Assembly: GCA_947495975.1 (NCBI GenBank)
Contig: CANMBE010000016.1
Location: forward strand, 1-58,471
From: Ignavibacteria bacterium
GTDB lineage: Bacteria; Bacteroidota; Ignavibacteria; Kapaibacteriales; Kapaibacteriaceae
Reading direction: 5' to 3'
DNA length: 58,471 nt
The position numbers and the translations under genes were made by a program. A model generated the notes under the pieces. That model was not told where the DNA came from. It saw only the letters and a list, made by a program, of their open reading frames with translations, and searched no databases. Shown here piece after piece: positions 1-8,480 of the stretch. Numbering within the stretch: the stretch's first letter is position 1; every line of letters begins with the position of its first letter.

Positions 1-1
1 T

Positions 2-97
2 GACCGCCGTGACGAACCACGCGATGACCGCCGTGACGAACCACGCGATGACCGCCGTGACGAACCACGCGATGACCGCCGTGACGAACCACGCGAT
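2..97 (+). repeat. 24-bp tandem repeat array inside rho, four perfect copies
   Basis: The unit GACCGCCGTGACGAACCACG plus CGAT occurs four times head to tail at 2-25, 26-49, 50-73 and 74-97 without a mismatch. A diverged unit follows from 98. The unit is a multiple of three and encodes DRRDEPRD, so copy changes keep rho in frame. The array touches the left edge of the window, so the true copy number is unknown. Confidence 0.95.
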
Positions 98-1720
98 GAC
101 CGCCGAAGTGCTCCACGAGACGATCGTCGCGATCAGCGAAATGATTACCGCGATAATCGAGGTCAATCTCGCGATCAACGAGGTCAACAGCGAGGTGAGC
201 AACGCGGTGAACAGCGACCAGAACCACGGAACGATCAACGGAACGATCAACGTGGCGATCAGCGCAATATGCAGCGAGGTGATCAACGCAATAGTGGTGG
301 ACGAGACAGATATAACGATCGCGACCACGGACGTAATCGGAATCGTAACAGAGGACGCGGTCAAGAACAATTCGTCAATCGCGACAGAGAGCGTGCCTAT
401 GATTTAGAACTTGAACGTGAGGAACGCGAATTCGTACCAACTGGTCCTGTGATCGATATCAACGAGTTGAAAACAAAGAAGGTGGCAGAACTTGTTGAGA
501 CGGCGCAGAAACTAGGGATTGAGGATTTTGCCGATCTCAAAAAGCAAGATCTTATCAACCGCATTGTTGAGGCTGAAAATGATCGGCAAATGCATGAGTC
601 GCATCGTGAAGGAATTTCTGTCACCACGGGTGTTATAGAGCTTCTCCCCGATGGCTATGGTTTCATGCGTTCTGCGGATTTCAACTATTTGCCTTCACAA
701 GACGATGTCTATGTAGCCCCTTCACAGGTGAAGCGGTATGGTCTGCGAACGGGCGATACAATCAAGGGCTACGTGAGAGCGCCAAAGCCAGGTGAACGCT
801 TTTTTGCACTCATCAAGGTTGACTCGATAAACTACATTCCGTTTATTACGAATACTCCACGTCCCCTTTTTGAAAATCTGACGCCGTATTACCCTACAAA
901 GAGACTGATCCTAGAGACTATGCAGTCCGAGTTCAGCACTCGCATCATAGATCTCGTTTCGCCAATCGGTAAGGGACAACGAGGACTTATTGTTTCGCCC
1001 CCTAAAGCTGGCAAGACAGTCCTCTTGCAGAAACTTGCAAACGCTATCTCCCGGAATCATCCTGAGGTTAAACTCATCGTTCTGCTTATCGATGAGCGGC
1101 CAGAAGAAGTAACTGACATGATGCGTAGTGTGAACGCAGAAGTGATTGCCTCAACCTTTGATGAATCTCCTGAACGCCATGTGCAGGTAAGTGACATGGT
1201 ACTCGAAAAAGCAAAACGACTAGTGGAAGCAAAACAAGATGTTGTTATTCTGCTAGATTCTATCACACGATTGGCACGTGCACATAACACTGTTGTTCCT
1301 CAATCGGGCAAAATTCTCTCAGGCGGAGTTGATGCCAACGCTATGCAACGTCCAAAGAAGTTCTTTGGAGCAGCTCGCAATGTTGAAGAAGGCGGTTCAC
1401 TTACAATCATTGCCACTGCACTTATCGAGACCAATTCTCGCATGGATGAAGTGATCTTTGAAGAGTTCAAGGGTACAGGCAACATGGAACTTGTGCTCGA
1501 TCGGAAACTCTACGAGCGTCGTATTTTCCCGGCGGTCGACGTGAACCGATCCGGCACCCGTCGCGAAGAGCTTCTTCTTACTCCCGATGAGCTTGCAAAG
1601 ATCTGGGTGCTTCGCAAGGTACTTGGAGACGATCCTCCCATCGAGTCGATGGAGACACTCTTAGAGCGTATGCGCGCAACAAAATCGAATGCCGAATTCT
1701 TGAAAACACTCAATAGCTAG
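2..1720 (+). CDS. rho: Transcription termination factor Rho, 5' end outside the window
   Basis: Hexameric RNA helicase/ATPase that ends transcription at Rho-dependent sites. The reading frame is open from base 2 with no stop, so the true start lies upstream; the ATG at 269 is internal. The visible product (572 residues) opens with a long Arg/Asp/Gln/Asn-rich, surely disordered segment (2 to about 400), including four perfect copies of the octapeptide DRRDEPRD. Then come a Rho_N helical domain ([13 protein letters not shown]), a cold-shock RNA-binding domain (GYGFMRS), the P-loop SPPKAGKT (about 995-1020), the Walker B region [16 protein letters not shown], and the C-terminal [20 protein letters not shown] region. 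The ATPase core looks complete, so the gene should be functional. Long Arg-rich insertions are known in Rho of Bacteroidota and other phyla, where they bind RNA and can promote condensates; that role here is inference. The CDF gene follows after 9 bases. Confidence 0.97.
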   Translation, partial: DRRDEPRDDRRDEPRDDRRDEPRDDRRDEPRDDRRSAPRDDRRDQRNDYRDNRGQSRDQRGQQRGEQRGEQRPEPRNDQRNDQRGDQRNMQRGDQRNSGGRDRYNDRDHGRNRNRNRGRGQEQFVNRDRERAYDLELEREEREFVPTGPVIDINELKTKKVAELVETAQKLGIEDFADLKKQDLINRIVEAENDRQMHESHREGISVTTGVIELLPDGYGFMRSADFNYLPSQDDVYVAPSQVKRYGLRTGDTIKGYVRAPKPGERFFALIKVDSINYIPFITNTPRPLFENLTPYYPTKRLILETMQSEFSTRIIDLVSPIGKGQRGLIVSPPKAGKTVLLQKLANAISRNHPEVKLIVLLIDERPEEVTDMMRSVNAEVIASTFDESPERHVQVSDMVLEKAKRLVEAKQDVVILLDSITRLARAHNTVVPQSGKILSGGVDANAMQRPKKFFGAARNVEEGGSLTIIATALIETNSRMDEVIFEEFKGTGNMELVLDRKLYERRIFPAVDVNRSGTRREELLLTPDELAKIWVLRKVLGDDPPIESMETLLERMRATKSNAEFLKTLNS

Positions 1721-1726
1721 TCCAAC

Positions 1727-2620
1727 GTGATGCTGGATTCACACGCCCCAAATGCCCGTGCGATGAATTTTTCGCTAGCAATAGGCGTTCTGATGCTTGT
1801 TGCCAAGTGGATCGCATTTGGGCTCACTGGCTCGTCGGTAATCTTCTCCGATGCTGCCGAAAGTGTGGTCCACATTGTTGCAGTGTGGTTCGCGTGGTAT
1901 GCCCTTCGTCTGGGCAATAAGCCCCCAGATGCTGATCACCCGTATGGACATGATAAGGTGAGCTTTCTCTCTGCAGGAGTAGAAGGTGGTCTGATCTGCA
2001 TAGCAGCAATCGTCATCATCATTAGCGCCGTAGAAAAACTCGTTGTTGGCGTAGACATACAGAAGCTTGAGCTTGGAATTAGTATTACCGCTGGTGCTGC
2101 TGCAGTCAACCTAGCTCTTGGACTCTATCTTTTGCGCACTGGAAAGCGAAATCGATCTCTTGTTGTTGAAGCAAATGGTAGGCACGTCATGACCGACGTG
2201 TGGACGAGCGCAGGAGCCGTTGTTGGCCTTCTCGTTGCGCAGCTCACTGGGCTCCTCTGGCTAGATCCAATCATTGCAATTTTATTTGGCGCCAACATTA
2301 TTCGTGAAGGCGGCTATCTGTTATCGATCTCTGTGAAGGGGCTCATGGATAGCGCAGATCCGCTGCTGTTGGGCTCCACACAAAAGATCATCAACGAATA
2401 TTGCCAAGCAAACAATTGTTCATCGCACCGTTTGCGATTGCGTACATCGGGCAACCTTGTGCACGTAGACTACCACCTGCTTGTACCCGACGATATGCGC
2501 ATGCAAGACGCACACAACCTTGCAACTCAACTTGAAGATCGTGTTCGGCAAGAGCTAGGCCTCAATGCCGAAGTATTTACGCATCTAGAAAGTTACTCTC
2601 AGCCGGAAGGTCACATCTAA
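1727..2620 (+). CDS. Cation diffusion facilitator (CDF) family metal transporter
   Basis: Inner-membrane proton-driven exporter of divalent cations such as Zn, Fe, Co or Mn. About 297 residues, normal for the family. The first 200 residues hold about six membrane segments, including one with the acidic/His cluster SDAAESVVH and one with HVMTDVWTSAGAV, whose H-x3-D is a typical CDF metal site. HPYGHDKVSF is the usual loop motif after the second segment. The C-terminal part (from about residue 210) is the soluble dimerisation domain. The start may be GTG at 1727 or ATG at 1730. It lies 6 bases after the rho stop and probably shares its transcript. It converges on the aminotransferase gene with 4 bases between stops. 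The metal cannot be named from sequence alone. Confidence 0.9.
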   Translation: MMLDSHAPNARAMNFSLAIGVLMLVAKWIAFGLTGSSVIFSDAAESVVHIVAVWFAWYALRLGNKPPDADHPYGHDKVSFLSAGVEGGLICIAAIVIIISAVEKLVVGVDIQKLELGISITAGAAAVNLALGLYLLRTGKRNRSLVVEANGRHVMTDVWTSAGAVVGLLVAQLTGLLWLDPIIAILFGANIIREGGYLLSISVKGLMDSADPLLLGSTQKIINEYCQANNCSSHRLRLRTSGNLVHVDYHLLVPDDMRMQDAHNLATQLEDRVRQELGLNAEVFTHLESYSQPEGHI

Positions 2621-2624
2621 CACG

Positions 2625-3803
2625 TTACGTGCTTCGTCTGTCAATTCCTGAACGAATGCGCGTGAGTGCCTCATTGATATTTTCTATGCTGTTTGCATAT
2701 GAGAACCGAATGAAACCTTCGCCGTGCGCACCAAAAGCTGTTCCGGATAGACAACCAACTCCTGCTTCATTGAGCAAGTAGTCTGCAGCTTGTTGAGACG
2801 TCATACCAGTCCCGGTGATATTCGGAAACACATAAAACGCGCCATGAGGCTTTAGGCAACGGAAGCCGGGGATCTCATTAAGTCCTGCAACAATCACATC
2901 GCGGCGGTGCTCAAACTCTTTGAGGAATACATCTACATACGGCAACGTACGATCATCCAATGCCTCAATGGCAGCAATCTGCGAGAAGGAACTTGTGCAC
3001 GATGTGCAATTGGTTTGAAGTTTTGCAACTACCTTGGCTATGTCTTTTGGAAACAGTCCATAACCCAAACGCCAGCCGGTCATCGCAAACGTCTTTGAAA
3101 ATCCGTCCAAGATAATTGTACGTTCTTGCATCCCATCAAACTCAGTGATAGAGGTGTGCTTAAAATCACCATACGTCACTTGCGAATAGATCTCGTCACT
3201 CAACACAATAAGGTTGTGCTTTATTGCGAGTTCTGCTATCTGCTCTAAATCATCACGCGTTAAAATGCCTCCTGTAGGATTCTGCGGGGTATTCAGAATC
3301 ACCATTCGTGTCTTGGGTGTAATGCGCGCTTCAAGATCTGCTACATCAAACCGAAACTCTTTGTCTTCGCGAAGTGGCAACGGAACTGGCACTGCGCCAA
3401 GAAAATTGATGACCGATTCGTAAATCGGAAAACCTGGGTTGGGATAGATAACTTCATCTCCTGGGTCGATCACAGCCATCATCCCATAAAACATGATTGG
3501 CTTGGCACCTGGAGTGATAACTACATGATCGGCATCCCAAATCTTATACCCACGAGTCTTATTTGTGTAGTCAGCTACGGCTTGGCGTGCCTCTGGAAGG
3601 CCTGCCGCTGGTCCGTAATGGGTGAAGCCATTATCTAACGCGTCCTTCGCAGCCTGAATGATGTTTGGGGGCGTATCAAAGTCCGGCTCACCAATTTCTA
3701 GGTGAACGATGCTCTTCCCCAATGCTTCTAGTGCGCGAGCTTTTACAAGGACTTCAAATGCTGTTTCTGTTCCGAGGCGAGAGATGCGTTCTGCAACGTG
3801 CAT
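2625..3803 (-). CDS. Class I/II aminotransferase, aspartate aminotransferase-like
   Basis: PLP-dependent transaminase of fold type I, 392 residues, cytosolic. The PLP lysine is K237 in SKTFAMTGWRLGY. NTPQNPTGG (around 171-179) and the SDEIYSQ region (around 202) are the cofactor- and carboxylate-binding signatures of subgroup I-gamma. The closest function is probably aspartate or a broad amino-acid:2-oxoglutarate aminotransferase; substrate choice is inference. A TATCTTTG box (3853 to 3846 on the minus strand) lies 42 bases upstream, at the edge of tsaE, so the gene may have its own promoter. There is no Shine-Dalgarno motif, as expected in Bacteroidota. Confidence 0.92.
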   Translation of the reverse strand: MHVAERISRLGTETAFEVLVKARALEALGKSIVHLEIGEPDFDTPPNIIQAAKDALDNGFTHYGPAAGLPEARQAVADYTNKTRGYKIWDADHVVITPGAKPIMFYGMMAVIDPGDEVIYPNPGFPIYESVINFLGAVPVPLPLREDKEFRFDVADLEARITPKTRMVILNTPQNPTGGILTRDDLEQIAELAIKHNLIVLSDEIYSQVTYGDFKHTSITEFDGMQERTIILDGFSKTFAMTGWRLGYGLFPKDIAKVVAKLQTNCTSCTSSFSQIAAIEALDDRTLPYVDVFLKEFEHRRDVIVAGLNEIPGFRCLKPHGAFYVFPNITGTGMTSQQAADYLLNEAGVGCLSGTAFGAHGEGFIRFSYANSIENINEALTRIRSGIDRRST

Positions 3804-3845
3804 GGATATTGAACGTTTTTGGATAAAGTTTCAGTACTGAACTCG

Positions 3846-3853
3846 CAAAGATA
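3846..3853 (-). promoter_or_regulatory. Putative -7 promoter box TATCTTTG for the aminotransferase gene
   Basis: Exact match to the TAnnTTTG element of Bacteroidota housekeeping promoters, preceded by CG as in several other boxes of this window. It sits 42 bases before the aminotransferase start and just past the tsaE stop. No convincing -33 element is seen (a TTTC lies 17 bases upstream). Confidence 0.45.
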
Positions 3854-3864
3854 CGAGACGGCCT

Positions 3865-4332
3865 CTAGGCGAAATCAGGAATCTGCGGAGAAGATACAGT
3901 TATCACCCGAGCGTCATCATCTGTCTCGTCAGATTGGATTGATACGATCCACCTTTTTGCTGGCATGAGATGTGCAGCTTTTTCTGGCCATTCAATCAAC
4001 TTGATGGCATTGTGCGCAAAGACCATGTCGTCAAAGCCAACCTCGGCGAGTTCCGCCGGAGAATCAATCCGGTACAGATCAACATGATAGATCTTTAACG
4101 TGGCTCCATCAGGCATGGCACCGTCATACTGATTGATGATGGTAAATGTAGGGCTGGTGACAAGATCGCCCACCGCAAAAAATCGGCATATCCCTTTAAC
4201 AAACTCGGTTTTGCCTGCACCGAGATCGCCCTCGAGGGCAACGACGTCTCCATGCAACAATTGCGAAGCGAATTGTTCGCCTTGCTGGATAGTTTCCGCT
4301 TCACTTGATGACCGGAGGGTAACTACCTCCAT
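3865..4332 (-). CDS. tsaE: tRNA threonylcarbamoyladenosine biosynthesis ATPase TsaE
   Basis: Small P-loop ATPase that works with TsaB and TsaD to make the t6A modification of ANN-decoding tRNAs. 155 residues from the chosen start, the usual size. The P-loop is GDLGAGKT (35-42), followed by the family signature SPTFTIINQY (60-69). I chose ATG 4332 (MEVVTL) because family members begin just before this strand; an ATG at 4356 would add eight residues. It follows porX on the same strand by 56 bases, a neighbour pair often seen in Bacteroidota. TsaB and TsaD are not in the window. Confidence 0.93.
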   Translation of the reverse strand: MEVVTLRSSSEAETIQQGEQFASQLLHGDVVALEGDLGAGKTEFVKGICRFFAVGDLVTSPTFTIINQYDGAMPDGATLKIYHVDLYRIDSPAELAEVGFDDMVFAHNAIKLIEWPEKAAHLMPAKRWIVSIQSDETDDDARVITVSSPQIPDFA

Positions 4333-4388
4333 AGATTTCCGTCCCGTAATGAACAAGCTCGGAAATACGGGTCCTATGAACCAGCTAT

Positions 4389-5960
4389 CTACCGAGGCTC
4401 CAAAGTTACGACCGGAAGCACCATCTCCTCGAGGGAAATACCGCCATGTTGGAAGGAATCGCGGTATTTCTGGACGTAATGGTGGTAGTCCGTAGGATAA
4501 ATGAAGTAGTGATCCTCTTTTGAGACGATTACTGTGGTGTTTGACCCGCCCCCTGCTGGAATCTTGAAGGCCTGGGGGTCCTTAATAATCATGGCATCGC
4601 GTGACTCTGCCTTAACGTTTCGACCGATTTTATAACGCAGGTTGGTGGTTGTCTCCCTATCGCCAATCACTTTTGATGGTCGCATACAACGCACGCTACC
4701 ATGATCTGTTGTGATAACTATCTGCACATCAGGAACTGTGGCCAGCGCCTTTAGGATTCCATAAAACGATGAGTGCTGAAACCAGGACCGCGTGAGTGAT
4801 CGATATGCAGATTCATCAGGTGCAATTTCTTTGAGGATTGGGTAATCTGAACGCGAATGTGCAATCATATCTACGGCGTTGATCACGATAGCTGTTAAGT
4901 GATGCTTCGCGTACCGCATGATATCCGACTCAATTTTTTTGCCAAAATCAGTATCGATAATTTTTATGTATTGTAAATCACTCTTGAGTTTCACACGCCT
5001 GCGCTGCAAAAGAAGCGAAAGAAACTCCTTCTCGTGTTTATTCAGCGAATGCTCGTCGCTGCCACGTTCATCAATGGTGAACTGTGGATAATGTTTATTG
5101 ATCTCCGTAGGATAGAGTCCAGCAAAGATGCTATTGCGTGCATACGGAGTTGCTGTTGGCAAGATTGAGCAATAGTAGTCGTGCTGGATAGTGAAGAGTG
5201 GGCGGATGAACTCTTCCATCACCATCCACTGATCCAGGCGCATGCAGTCTACCACGATAAAGAACGTTGGACGTCCACTCGCCAGCTTCGGTATTAAGAA
5301 TGAATCAGCTACATGCGGCGAAAGTAACGGGGCTCCATCGGGGCGCTTATCCTTGTCTACAAGCCAATCAAAGTAATCGTGCTCAATAAACTTTGAGAAC
5401 TCAGCATTGCAGACCTTCCACTGATCACGGAGTGATTGTTCAAGACCAACGTCGGGATGCTTGTCTAGCTCCACGGAACGCTCTGTGAGTTTTAGGTAGA
5501 CATCAAGCCACTCAGACCAGTCCATGCGGTCCATGAGTCTGCGTGATATCACAGAATACTCCTGGTGAAAATCTTGCGTGATTTTTTCTTCAGTGATTCG
5601 CTGCGTTTCTAAGAATTTCTTGCATGCCGCAAGTATCTGAGTGGGGTTTACAGGTTTTGTGAGGTAGTCATCAATCTTTCTACCAATTGCCTCTTCCATT
5701 AACGACTCTTGTTCGTTCTTCGTAACCATAACAATGGGAACAGAGCGATCGATGTCTTTAAGAACGGCTAGTGTTTCCAACCCAGAAATTCCGACCATTG
5801 ATTCATCCAGGAAGACAAGATTAAATCGCTGCTTTTGTGCCATCTCAATAGCATCTTCACCATTCGTTGCTGTAGACACCGTATACCCCCGCTGTTCTAG
5901 CAGGATTATATGTGGACGCAACAGATCGATCTCATCGTCTACCCAAAGAATTCTATTCAT
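4389..5960 (-). CDS. porX: PorX, response regulator with PglZ phosphatase domain (T9SS control)
   Basis: Two-domain regulator of the type IX secretion system. Residues 1-120 form a CheY-like receiver with acidic pair D8/D9, phosphoacceptor D52 (FLDESM) and K81 (MVTK). Residues from about 230 form a PglZ/alkaline-phosphatase-like domain with D238 (FIVVDCMRLDQW), the nucleophile-position threonine T271 (PTATPYARN) and the metal-site stretches NAVDMIAHS and ITTDHGSVR. Total 523 residues, as in Porphyromonas and Flavobacterium PorX. The partner kinase PorY is not visible. Known PorX is a zinc-dependent phosphodiesterase that also acts with a sigma factor; here that is taken from the family. Together with five CTD-bearing proteins in this window it supports an active T9SS. 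Confidence 0.93.
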   Translation of the reverse strand: MNRILWVDDEIDLLRPHIILLEQRGYTVSTATNGEDAIEMAQKQRFNLVFLDESMVGISGLETLAVLKDIDRSVPIVMVTKNEQESLMEEAIGRKIDDYLTKPVNPTQILAACKKFLETQRITEEKITQDFHQEYSVISRRLMDRMDWSEWLDVYLKLTERSVELDKHPDVGLEQSLRDQWKVCNAEFSKFIEHDYFDWLVDKDKRPDGAPLLSPHVADSFLIPKLASGRPTFFIVVDCMRLDQWMVMEEFIRPLFTIQHDYYCSILPTATPYARNSIFAGLYPTEINKHYPQFTIDERGSDEHSLNKHEKEFLSLLLQRRRVKLKSDLQYIKIIDTDFGKKIESDIMRYAKHHLTAIVINAVDMIAHSRSDYPILKEIAPDESAYRSLTRSWFQHSSFYGILKALATVPDVQIVITTDHGSVRCMRPSKVIGDRETTTNLRYKIGRNVKAESRDAMIIKDPQAFKIPAGGGSNTTVIVSKEDHYFIYPTDYHHYVQKYRDSFQHGGISLEEMVLPVVTLEPR

Positions 5961-6032
5961 AGCTATCCTGGTTCCTCATTAGCGATTGTCATGCTGGAGA
6001 CGAATGTATTCGGCTAGATAGTGCAAGGTTTG

Positions 6033-6488
6033 TCACACGGATGGCACCTTTATTACCGCCATTGTAGTTGTGGCCTTCGCAATCAGCATCTTATTGTTGT
6101 CATCATCATAACAGAACACATCGGCTTCACAAAAGTGGAACGCCGAGCCCGCCTTCACTACACGTCCAACTGCGAGTAGTTTGGAGCCCCTTCCTTTTCT
6201 CAGGTAAGAAATCTTTATCTCTGCAGTTACAGTGTGCTCGTCAGCGGCAACGAGGGTAAATCCGGCAAACCCAGCGGCTACGTCTGCGATAGTGGCCGTA
6301 ACACCACCATGAACAAGGCCTATTTGTTGTTGATGGATTGCGCCAAGTTCAATAACGGCCTCTACATAGCCAGGCTCGATGACAGTCAATTGGCAGCCTA
6401 TGTGCATCATGAAATGTTGATGCTCGAGGTGACCAATAATGGTTTCTCGAAAGTTGGGATTGCGTGGTGTGAATTCGTTTTTTGGCAT
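6033..6488 (-). CDS. Hotdog-fold thioesterase, PaaI/YbgC-like
   Basis: Predicted acyl-CoA thioesterase of the PaaI type, 151 residues from the chosen ATG at 6488 (MPKNEFTPRNP). The central helix has the hotdog signature QIGLVHGGVTATIADVAAGF, where the HGG and the following acidic residue shape the active site. An in-frame ATG at 6566 would add 26 residues that look unlike the family, so the shorter start is preferred. It lies 72 bases before porX on the same strand but with no clear functional link. Substrate is unknown; with beta-oxidation genes elsewhere in the window, clearing of acyl- or aryl-CoA is a reasonable inference. Confidence 0.82.
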   Translation of the reverse strand: MPKNEFTPRNPNFRETIIGHLEHQHFMMHIGCQLTVIEPGYVEAVIELGAIHQQQIGLVHGGVTATIADVAAGFAGFTLVAADEHTVTAEIKISYLRKGRGSKLLAVGRVVKAGSAFHFCEADVFCYDDDNNKMLIAKATTTMAVIKVPSV

Positions 6489-6891
6489 GGGGCGAAGATA
6501 GTCTGTGTTGATTCCATTGGCACTATGATAGTTTTTGCCATCAATCATCTTTGGAGCCCATTGCATGTTGTTTGTCTACATCGTCGGCATTCGTATTCTC
6601 GTTGCCTCCGCATAAGCTACCTTCGGCGTTCTCTCTGCATTTATCCTTGGGCTTGCTTGCGAGTCATGGCCAATCGATGCGCATAGACGTTGCACAGGCG
6701 GCCAAAGCTTCTGGTCCAGCCAAGTCTGCTACTTTGCGGCAGGCCTGTTTCGGGTTGGAGCTAACGCTATGATACTTTTCTTTTGATTCTTTGGAATGCA
6801 AGACCGTCGTATGCACCACACACACATGGCTTGTAACGCTCACGCTGGGTCTTGTGATTGTGTTGATTTTTGCACTCAACAACCTAACAGA
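6489..6891. other. About 400-base gap between thioesterase and nuoI
   Basis: This is the longest stretch without a confident gene. No tRNA, terminator or clear promoter is visible. The only structure I see is a run of membrane-like codons on the plus strand, described in the next entry. Confidence 0.5.
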
Positions 6892-6904
6892 TCAACGCCA
6901 CTGA
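6565..6904 (+). pseudogene. Possible broken small membrane-protein gene
   Basis: From ATG 6565 the plus strand reads MLFVYIVGIRILVASA, then a TAA, and the same frame continues with ATFGVLSAFILGLACESW and later SQVCYFAAGLFRVGANAMIL before stopping near 6783. One frame over, the sequence then reads a strong membrane segment, WLVTLTLGLVIVLIFAL, ending NNLTDQRH at 6902-6904, 13 bases inside the 3' end of nuoI on the opposite strand. Hydrophobic segments continuing across a stop and a frame change suggest a decayed or mis-assembled three-segment membrane protein. It could also be chance; I recognise no family. Confidence 0.22.
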
Positions 6905-7392
6905 CGAAGAAACTCGAGGCGTTCTTGCAACTGCGCAACAGGCACGAGGAGCTTGTCTTTTCCAAAGATTCCTTCTTCTTGCGACCCAAAAACAAGTTCA
7001 TAGTCCTTGCTCATGACAATCGCCTCTTCTGGACATACTTCTTCGCAAAAACCACAGTAGATACAACGTAGCATGTTGATCTCGAACTTCTCCGGGTAGC
7101 GCTCCTTGTCATCCTGAGTTTCGGCCGCTCTAACTTCGATAGCCAAAGCTGGGCACACTCGCGAGCAGAGTCCACACGCAACGCAGCGTTCACCGTCCTC
7201 TTCAAGAACAAGCACAGGACGTCCGCGATAGGAACCTTCAGGAATCCAACGCTCTTCTGGGTATTGTCTTGTGAACGTAGGCTTAAACATCTGGCGAAGC
7301 GTTAGTCCAAGCCCCTTTGCAATCTCAGGCAAATAGATGCGCTCCCAAAAGTTCAGGCGCTGAGATTCGGTATTTGAAGTGATGTTGGCCAT
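6892..7392 (-). CDS. nuoI: NADH-quinone oxidoreductase subunit I (two 4Fe-4S clusters)
   Basis: Complex I subunit that holds clusters N6a and N6b and passes electrons from the peripheral arm toward NuoB. 166 residues. Both ferredoxin motifs are complete: C70, C73, C76, C80 ([12 protein letters not shown]) and C110, C113, C116, C120 ([12 protein letters not shown]). It is the last gene of a minus-strand nuoG-nuoH-nuoI run, 33 bases after nuoH. Other subunits are found in two further clusters of this window (nuoJ-nuoK and nuoA-nuoB), which is unusual compared with the standard nuoA-N operon. Confidence 0.96.
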   Translation of the reverse strand: MANITSNTESQRLNFWERIYLPEIAKGLGLTLRQMFKPTFTRQYPEERWIPEGSYRGRPVLVLEEDGERCVACGLCSRVCPALAIEVRAAETQDDKERYPEKFEINMLRCIYCGFCEEVCPEEAIVMSKDYELVFGSQEEGIFGKDKLLVPVAQLQERLEFLRQWR

Positions 7393-7425
7393 GGTGGGGA
7401 GTTACGAAGAAACAGAGTTACGGGG

Positions 7426-8475
7426 TTACTGCAAGAAGAGGATGACGAGACCAGTCACGATAATATTCACAAGTGAGATTGGCAACAGTACTTTCCAACC
7501 AAGATTCATGAGTTGATCGTAACGGAAGCGAGGAAGCGACCAGCGGATCCAAATGAAGACAAAGACAAGGGCGAAGGCTTTACCGAGAAACGCCATATGC
7601 CCAAGGATAACGAGTGGCAACGAGAACGGTGCTAGACCTAACACTGTGCTATCATCAAGAAACGGAATGATATCCCAACCGCCCAAAAACAACGTTGCCA
7701 TAATTGCGCTCGAGGCAAGAATGTTTGCATACTCAGCGAGATAGAGTAGGCCGAATTTCATACCCGAATATTCGGTGTGATACCCACCTACAAGCTCGGG
7801 TTCTGCTTCTGGCAAATCGAATGGAGCTCGGTTCGTTTCAGCTAGCGCTGTGATCAGAAAAAGAATGAACCCCACGGGCTGCAAAAAGATGAACCACATG
7901 CCATCTGTTTGAGCCTGAATAATATCAATAAGGTTGAGCGACCCAGCAATGAGCACCACACCAATGATGGCAAGACCCATCGAGAGTTCGTACGAAATCA
8001 TCTGCGCTGCGGAGCGAAGTCCACCCATGAGGGAATATTTGTTGTTAGAGCTCCATCCTGCCAAGGCCACTCCATACACGCCAACGGACGTCATAGCAAG
8101 TACCGCAAGGATACCAATGTTCATGTTTGGCGCCATTGCGAGACCATACTTTACGCCATCAAGCTCAATGAGTGGCCCGCTAAATGGAATGATAGCGTAC
8201 GTTGTTACAGCAACACCAATAGCAATCACAGGAGCTAGAGCGTGGAATTTGTAATCTGCCGCAGCAGGCACTATATCTTCTTTAATGTAGAGTTTGAACA
8301 CATCTGCAAATGACTGGAACAGACCCCACGGACCAACACGGTTTGGGCCAACACGGTTTTGTATCCATGCCGCAATCTTGCGCTCGGCTAACACCATGTA
8401 TGCTGCAGCCATTAACATCATATTGACGAGAATGCCTGCTTGGACGAGAATGACGATGAGGTTTGTAAGGGACAT
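7426..8475 (-). CDS. nuoH: NADH-quinone oxidoreductase subunit H
   Basis: Membrane subunit of complex I that forms part of the quinone chamber next to NuoB/D. 349 residues with eight or so membrane helices. Family signatures are visible: AERKIAAWIQNRVGPNRVGP (about 30-49), the acidic loop ETNRAPFDLPEAEPELVGG (about 215-233) and the YSGMKFGLLYLAEY stretch. It begins 5 bases after the nuoG stop, so the two are co-transcribed. Confidence 0.97.
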   Translation of the reverse strand: MSLTNLIVILVQAGILVNMMLMAAAYMVLAERKIAAWIQNRVGPNRVGPWGLFQSFADVFKLYIKEDIVPAAADYKFHALAPVIAIGVAVTTYAIIPFSGPLIELDGVKYGLAMAPNMNIGILAVLAMTSVGVYGVALAGWSSNNKYSLMGGLRSAAQMISYELSMGLAIIGVVLIAGSLNLIDIIQAQTDGMWFIFLQPVGFILFLITALAETNRAPFDLPEAEPELVGGYHTEYSGMKFGLLYLAEYANILASSAIMATLFLGGWDIIPFLDDSTVLGLAPFSLPLVILGHMAFLGKAFALVFVFIWIRWSLPRFRYDQLMNLGWKVLLPISLVNIIVTGLVILFLQ

Positions 8476-8480
8476 ATCAG

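Noticed and set aside
2-97. Direct repeats at the window start could suggest a CRISPR array
   Set aside because: Units are contiguous with no spacers, are 24 bp, and code in frame for Rho.
9-407. Open frame of 132 residues with TNHAMTAV repeats
   Set aside because: It is another frame of the rho repeat region and reaches into rho; the Rho frame is clearly the coding one.
6234-6686. Plus-strand frame of 150 residues over the thioesterase
   Set aside because: Mostly antisense to the hotdog signature and without family features.
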